Assembly: GCA_023262365.1 (NCBI GenBank)
Contig: JALRBF010000268.1
Location: 1-8,473, forward strand
Origin: Burkholderiaceae bacterium
Lineage (GTDB): Bacteria > Pseudomonadota > Gammaproteobacteria > Burkholderiales > Burkholderiaceae_C
Length of the DNA: 8,473 nt
Direction: 5' to 3'
Below the pieces are notes generated by a model that did not search any database, was not told the origin of the DNA, and was given only the letters and a program-made list of their open reading frames with translations. The translations under genes and the position numbers were made by a program. Positions 5,498 through 8,473 of this stretch are shown in pieces. Positions within the stretch are counted from its first letter, which is position 1. Every line of letters starts with the position of its first letter.

Positions 5498-6937
5498 TTA
5501 GTTGTGGCGAATGGCCACGGTTTTGAGTTGGGTAAAGCCCAGCAGCGCCTCAAAGCCCTTTTCGCGGCCGTGCCCGCTGGCGCCCACGCCGCCAAAGGGC
5601 AGCTCCACCCCGCCGCCAGCGCCGTAGTTGTTCACAAATACCTGGCCGCAGCGCAAGCGTTTGGCCAGACGAAATTGGCGCGCGCCGTTCTCCGTCCACA
5701 CCCCAGCCACCAGGCCAAACGCCGTGGCGTTGGCCATTTGCACCGCGTCGTCTTCGGTGTCAAACGGCATGGCCACCAGCACCGGGCCAAACACCTCTTC
5801 TTGGGCTAGGCGGTGCTGCACCGGCACATCGCGCAGCAGCACCGGGGCTTGGTAAAACCCGCTGGCAGGCGCGTGCGCCACCACTTGGCCCTGCGCGGCC
5901 GTGGTGATGCCATCGGCCTGCGCCTGGCCCAGCATGCTTTGCACGCGTTGCAGTTGACTGGCGCGTATCAGCGGGCCCAAGTCCAAGTCATCGGCCGCTG
6001 GCCCGGCGCGTAGCGCCTCAAAGGCGGCACCAAGCCGCTGCAACAGCTGCGGGTAAACGCCGCGTTGCACCAGCAAGCGCGAACCGGCCGAGCACGTTTG
6101 GCCGCTGTTTTGCACAATCGCGTTGACAATCACCGCAATGGCGGCGTCCAGGTCGGCGTCGTCAAACACCACTTGTGGGCTTTTGCCGCCCAGCTCCAGC
6201 GTCACGGGGCAGTGCCGCTCGGCGGCGAGTTGTTGCACCAGCGTGCCCACGCGCGGGCTGCCGGTAAAGCTAATGTGGTCAATGCCGGGGTGGCGCACCA
6301 ATGCGTCTCCGGCCTCGTGGCCGTAACCGGTAACAAGGTTGATGCTGCCGGGCGGAAAGCCCACCTCGGCCATGAGCTCGGCCACGCGCAGCAGCGACAA
6401 GCACGCGTCCTCAGCCGGCTTGACCACGCACACATTGCCCGCGGCCAACGCGCCGCCCACGCTGCGGCCAAAAATCTGCATGGGGTAGTTCCAGGGCACC
6501 ACGTGGCCGGTTACGCCGTGGGGCTCGCGCCAGGTGAGCACGCTGTAGCCGTTTTGGTACGGAATGGTCTGGCCGTGCAGTTTGTCGCAGGCGCCGGCAT
6601 AAAACTCAAAGTAGCGCGCCAGCGCCACGGCGTCGGCGCGCGCTTGCTTGATGGGTTTGCCGCAGTCGCGCTGCTCTAGCGCGGCCAGCTCGTCGGTGCA
6701 CTCGCCCACGCGCCGCGACAAGGCCATCAGCAGCCGGCCGCGTGCGGCCGCGTCAATGGCCTGCCAAGGCCCGTCAAAGCAGGCGCGCGCAGCGTGCACG
6801 GCCGCGTCAACGTCTGGCGCGTTGCCCCGCGCCAGCGTGGCAAACACCTCGCCGTCAGACGGGTCAAGCACATCCAGCGTGGCCCCCGAAGCCGACGCTT
6901 GCCAACGATGATTGATGAAGTGAAGTTTGTTTTGCAT
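5498..6937 (-). CDS. NAD(P)-dependent aldehyde dehydrogenase
   Basis: A 479-aa protein of the usual length for this superfamily. Recognisable parts are PWNYP with N150, VVKPAE with K173, FTGSPRVG (224-231), the general base E248 in LELGGKSP, the nucleophile C282 in NSGQTCSAG, EEVFGPV (380-386) and the closing PFGGVGASGHGREKG. All catalytic residues are intact. It oxidises an aldehyde to the acid in the cytoplasm. The general pattern resembles betaine-aldehyde or aminoaldehyde dehydrogenases, but this is not enough to name a substrate. The frame is open upstream to 7027, but those codons would cover the divergent hydrolase gene. The ATG at 6937 gives MQNKLHFINH, a typical start. No convincing ribosome binding site precedes it. 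It is the first gene of the pair with the downstream SDR. Confidence 0.95.
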   Translation of the reverse strand: MQNKLHFINHRWQASASGATLDVLDPSDGEVFATLARGNAPDVDAAVHAARACFDGPWQAIDAAARGRLLMALSRRVGECTDELAALEQRDCGKPIKQARADAVALARYFEFYAGACDKLHGQTIPYQNGYSVLTWREPHGVTGHVVPWNYPMQIFGRSVGGALAAGNVCVVKPAEDACLSLLRVAELMAEVGFPPGSINLVTGYGHEAGDALVRHPGIDHISFTGSPRVGTLVQQLAAERHCPVTLELGGKSPQVVFDDADLDAAIAVIVNAIVQNSGQTCSAGSRLLVQRGVYPQLLQRLGAAFEALRAGPAADDLDLGPLIRASQLQRVQSMLGQAQADGITTAAQGQVVAHAPASGFYQAPVLLRDVPVQHRLAQEEVFGPVLVAMPFDTEDDAVQMANATAFGLVAGVWTENGARQFRLAKRLRCGQVFVNNYGAGGGVELPFGGVGASGHGREKGFEALLGFTQLKTVAIRHN

Positions 6938-6947
6938 AAGGGGCCCG

Positions 6948-6973
6948 AGTTTACGTGCGCTTGGTTGTAGACT
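6948..6973. promoter_or_regulatory. Back-to-back divergent -10 elements forming an inverted repeat
   Basis: AGTTTAC (6948-6954) and GTAGACT (6967-6973) are inverted copies with one mismatch, 12 bp apart. The minus strand reads TAAACT (6953-6948) and the plus strand TAGACT (6968-6973), each a passable -10. Both predicted starts fall about 4 nt before the start codons of the aldehyde dehydrogenase and M20 genes. The matching -35 sites are weak: TTGCAG at 6977-6972 on the minus strand and nothing clear on the plus strand. The repeat could equally be a regulator site. Confidence 0.35.
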
Positions 6974-6983
6974 GCAACGCATC

Positions 6984-8297
6984 ATGAGACAAGTCACCGA
7001 CGCCATCTTGCAGCGCATCGACGCCAAACGCGACGAGCTGATTGCGCTGACCCAAGCGCTGATTCAAATTCCCACCATTAACCCCCCTGGCGATGCCTAC
7101 GAGGCCTGCGCCCGGCTGATGGGCGAGCGCCTGCGCGCGCGCGGCTTTGCGGTGGAGTACGTGCGTGCCGTGGGTGCCCCGGGCGACAGCGACGCCTACC
7201 CGCGCGTTAACGTGGTGGCGCGGCATGAGGGCAGCGGCAGCGGCCCCTGCGTGCACTTTAACGGCCACATAGACGTGGTGGAGGTGGGCAGCGGCTGGAC
7301 GGTTGACCCGTTTGGCGGCACTTTGCAAGACGGCAAGGTATACGGCCGTGGCAGCTGCGACATGAAAGGCGGCATCGCCGCAAGCATGATTGCCTGCGAG
7401 GCCCTGATTGAAGCTGGCATCGACCTGCCCGGGGCCATCGAAATCAGCGGTACCGTGGATGAAGAAAGCGGCGGCTTCAGCGGCGTGGGGTACCTGGCGC
7501 AGCGTGGTTACTTTAGCGCGCCGCGCGTGCAGCACGTCATCATTCCTGAGCCGCTAGGGGTTGACCGGGTGTGTTTGGGGCACCGCGGCGTGTGGTGGGG
7601 CGAGGTCGAAACCTTTGGCCGCATCGCGCACGGCTCCATGCCGTTTTTGGGCGACAGCGCCGTCTCGCACATGGCGGCGTTTTTGCACCTGCTTGAAACC
7701 GACTTGCAGCCGCGCTTGCAGCAGCGCCACACCGCCGAGCCCGTGCAGCCCGAGGGCGCGCGGGTGAGCACGCTGAACATCAACGGCGTGCACGGCGGAC
7801 ACCCCGAGCAGCGCTACACCACCAACCAAGCGGGCGAGCCCACGGGCGACCTGCCCGCGCCGGTGGTGGCGCACAGCTGCCGTGCGGTGCTTGACCGGCG
7901 CTTTATTGCCGAAGAAAACCTAGACGCCGTGAAGCAAGAAATTGTGGACATGCTCGACGAGCTGACCCGGGTGCGCCCGGGTTTTCGCTACGCGGTGCGC
8001 GACATCATGAGCTTTGTGCCCACCGCCACGCCAGCCGATGCGCCGGTGGTGCAGGCCACGGCGCGGGCCATTGCCCGTGTACTGGGACGTGAGCCCAGCT
8101 ACATTTCCAGCCCCGGCACCTACGACCAAAAGCACATTCAGCGCACGGGCCAGTTGCGCGATTGCATTGCCTATGGCCCGGGCATTCTCGATTTGGCCCA
8201 CCAACCCGATGAATACGTGGGCATCGACGAGTTGGTGCAGTCGGCGCAAGTCATGGCCTTGGCCGTGCTCGATTTGCAGTCGGTGCCCACCGCATAG
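6984..8297 (+). CDS. M20-family metallo-amidohydrolase, ArgE/DapE/ACY1-like
   Basis: A 437-aa protein with the M20 di-zinc site. H95 and D97 are in FNGHIDVV, bridging D126 is in GRGSCDMKGG, E160 and E161 are in VDEESGG, E189 is in IPEPLG, and the last ligand H406 is in DLAHQPDEYV. The dimerisation-domain histidine is in IAHGSMP (H216). The family cleaves N-acyl or other amide bonds of small molecules, as in acetylornithine deacetylase and succinyl-diaminopimelate desuccinylase. The length is somewhat above those enzymes. The catabolic setting and following serine hydrolase gene argue against a housekeeping role. I chose the ATG at 6984 (MRQVTDAILQ). The frame is open to 6927 but that would cover the divergent promoter region. 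No strong ribosome binding site precedes the ATG. Confidence 0.92.
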   Translation: MRQVTDAILQRIDAKRDELIALTQALIQIPTINPPGDAYEACARLMGERLRARGFAVEYVRAVGAPGDSDAYPRVNVVARHEGSGSGPCVHFNGHIDVVEVGSGWTVDPFGGTLQDGKVYGRGSCDMKGGIAASMIACEALIEAGIDLPGAIEISGTVDEESGGFSGVGYLAQRGYFSAPRVQHVIIPEPLGVDRVCLGHRGVWWGEVETFGRIAHGSMPFLGDSAVSHMAAFLHLLETDLQPRLQQRHTAEPVQPEGARVSTLNINGVHGGHPEQRYTTNQAGEPTGDLPAPVVAHSCRAVLDRRFIAEENLDAVKQEIVDMLDELTRVRPGFRYAVRDIMSFVPTATPADAPVVQATARAIARVLGREPSYISSPGTYDQKHIQRTGQLRDCIAYGPGILDLAHQPDEYVGIDELVQSAQVMALAVLDLQSVPTA

Positions 8298-8334
8298 GGT
8301 GCTTGGCCTCAGGGCGCAACACAGGAGAACCCCC

Positions 8335-8473
8335 ATGGTTTTGGATGCACACGACAGCGACCCCATCCGCATGGGTTGGATGCAGGGCTCGCCCCCGGCC
8401 CCCGAGCGCACGGTGCGCTGGGCCGACATGAGCATGTATACCTTTCCGCAGTTGCGCTGGGCAATGAGCCACT
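8335..8473 (+). CDS. Serine hydrolase of the beta-lactamase / 6-aminohexanoate-dimer-hydrolase type (5' part only)
   Basis: Only the first 46 codons are in the window, and the gene runs off the right edge. The translation includes DPIRMGWMQGSPPAPERTVRW and ends FPQLRWAMSH. The pattern of an IRMGWM-x-GSPP segment followed by a (F)PQxRWxxSH segment is what I recall from the N-terminus of serine beta-lactamase-fold hydrolases annotated as 6-aminohexanoate-dimer hydrolase-like. The catalytic SxxK and YxN motifs would lie outside the window, so activity cannot be judged. ACAGGAGAA (8320-8328) is a good ribosome binding site for the ATG at 8335. It follows the M20 gene by 37 nt on the same strand, with no terminator between, so they probably form an operon of two hydrolases. 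Confidence 0.6.
   Translation, partial: MVLDAHDSDPIRMGWMQGSPPAPERTVRWADMSMYTFPQLRWAMSH

Noticed and set aside
6927..6983. Longer M20 protein from the ATG at 6927
   Set aside because: It would overlap the aldehyde dehydrogenase start and cover the divergent gap. Homology-like sequence begins at MRQVTDAI.
6938..7027. Longer aldehyde dehydrogenase from 7027
   Set aside because: It would read antisense through the start of the M20 gene and adds an arginine- and cysteine-containing stretch unlike the family. MQNKLHFINH is a normal start.
8298..8334. Terminator between the M20 and serine hydrolase genes
   Set aside because: No stem followed by a T run is present in the 37 bp. It contains a ribosome binding site for the next gene instead.
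1..8473. CRISPR arrays, insertion sequences, integrase genes or reverse transcriptase systems
   Set aside because: I saw no regularly spaced repeats, no transposase or integrase motifs, and no terminal inverted repeats with target duplications.

Overview
The window is a compact, GC-rich piece of bacterial chromosome. It looks like a betaproteobacterium of the order Burkholderiales, probably Comamonadaceae-like. That placement is an inference from overall GC richness, the style of the proteins, and a 72-residue helical protein of a type I associate with that group. No phylogenetic marker beyond a tRNA is present.

Layout, left to right. A tRNA-Arg(ACG) with its own promoter (+) is followed by a hairpin terminator that can work in both directions. 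Facing it is a four-gene minus-strand cluster, transcribed from about 2890 down to 179: Rieske oxygenase alpha subunit, beta subunit (ATGA overlap), Rieske ferredoxin and a SAM methyltransferase. A short-chain dehydrogenase/reductase (SDR) diverges from the alpha gene on the + strand. It ends directly against the stop codon of an exported FGE-like domain protein (-). That gene diverges from a 72-aa helical protein (+), whose stop overlaps the stop of a second SDR (-). The second SDR is the downstream gene of an aldehyde dehydrogenase-SDR pair (-). Diverging from that pair is a rightward pair: an M20 metallo-amidohydrolase, then the first 46 codons of a probable beta-lactamase-fold serine hydrolase cut by the window edge. 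The longest gap between genes is about 95 bp, so no gene-free stretch reaches 300 bp.

Functionally this reads as an accessory catabolic block. The oxygenase, ferredoxin and adjacent SDR fit ring hydroxylation followed by diol oxidation or a similar redox step. The M20 enzyme and serine hydrolase fit cleavage of an amide or ester. The ALDH-SDR pair fits oxidation of a released alcohol or aldehyde. The ferredoxin reductase and any transcriptional regulator or transporter are not in the window. The substrate cannot be named from sequence alone.

The most unusual observations are: close-set divergent promoters that place predicted transcription starts at or within about 4 nt of start codons; a 25-bp imperfect palindrome in a 69-bp divergent gap; an exported FGE-fold protein without the catalytic cysteines; and gene ends that abut or overlap with no room for terminators.
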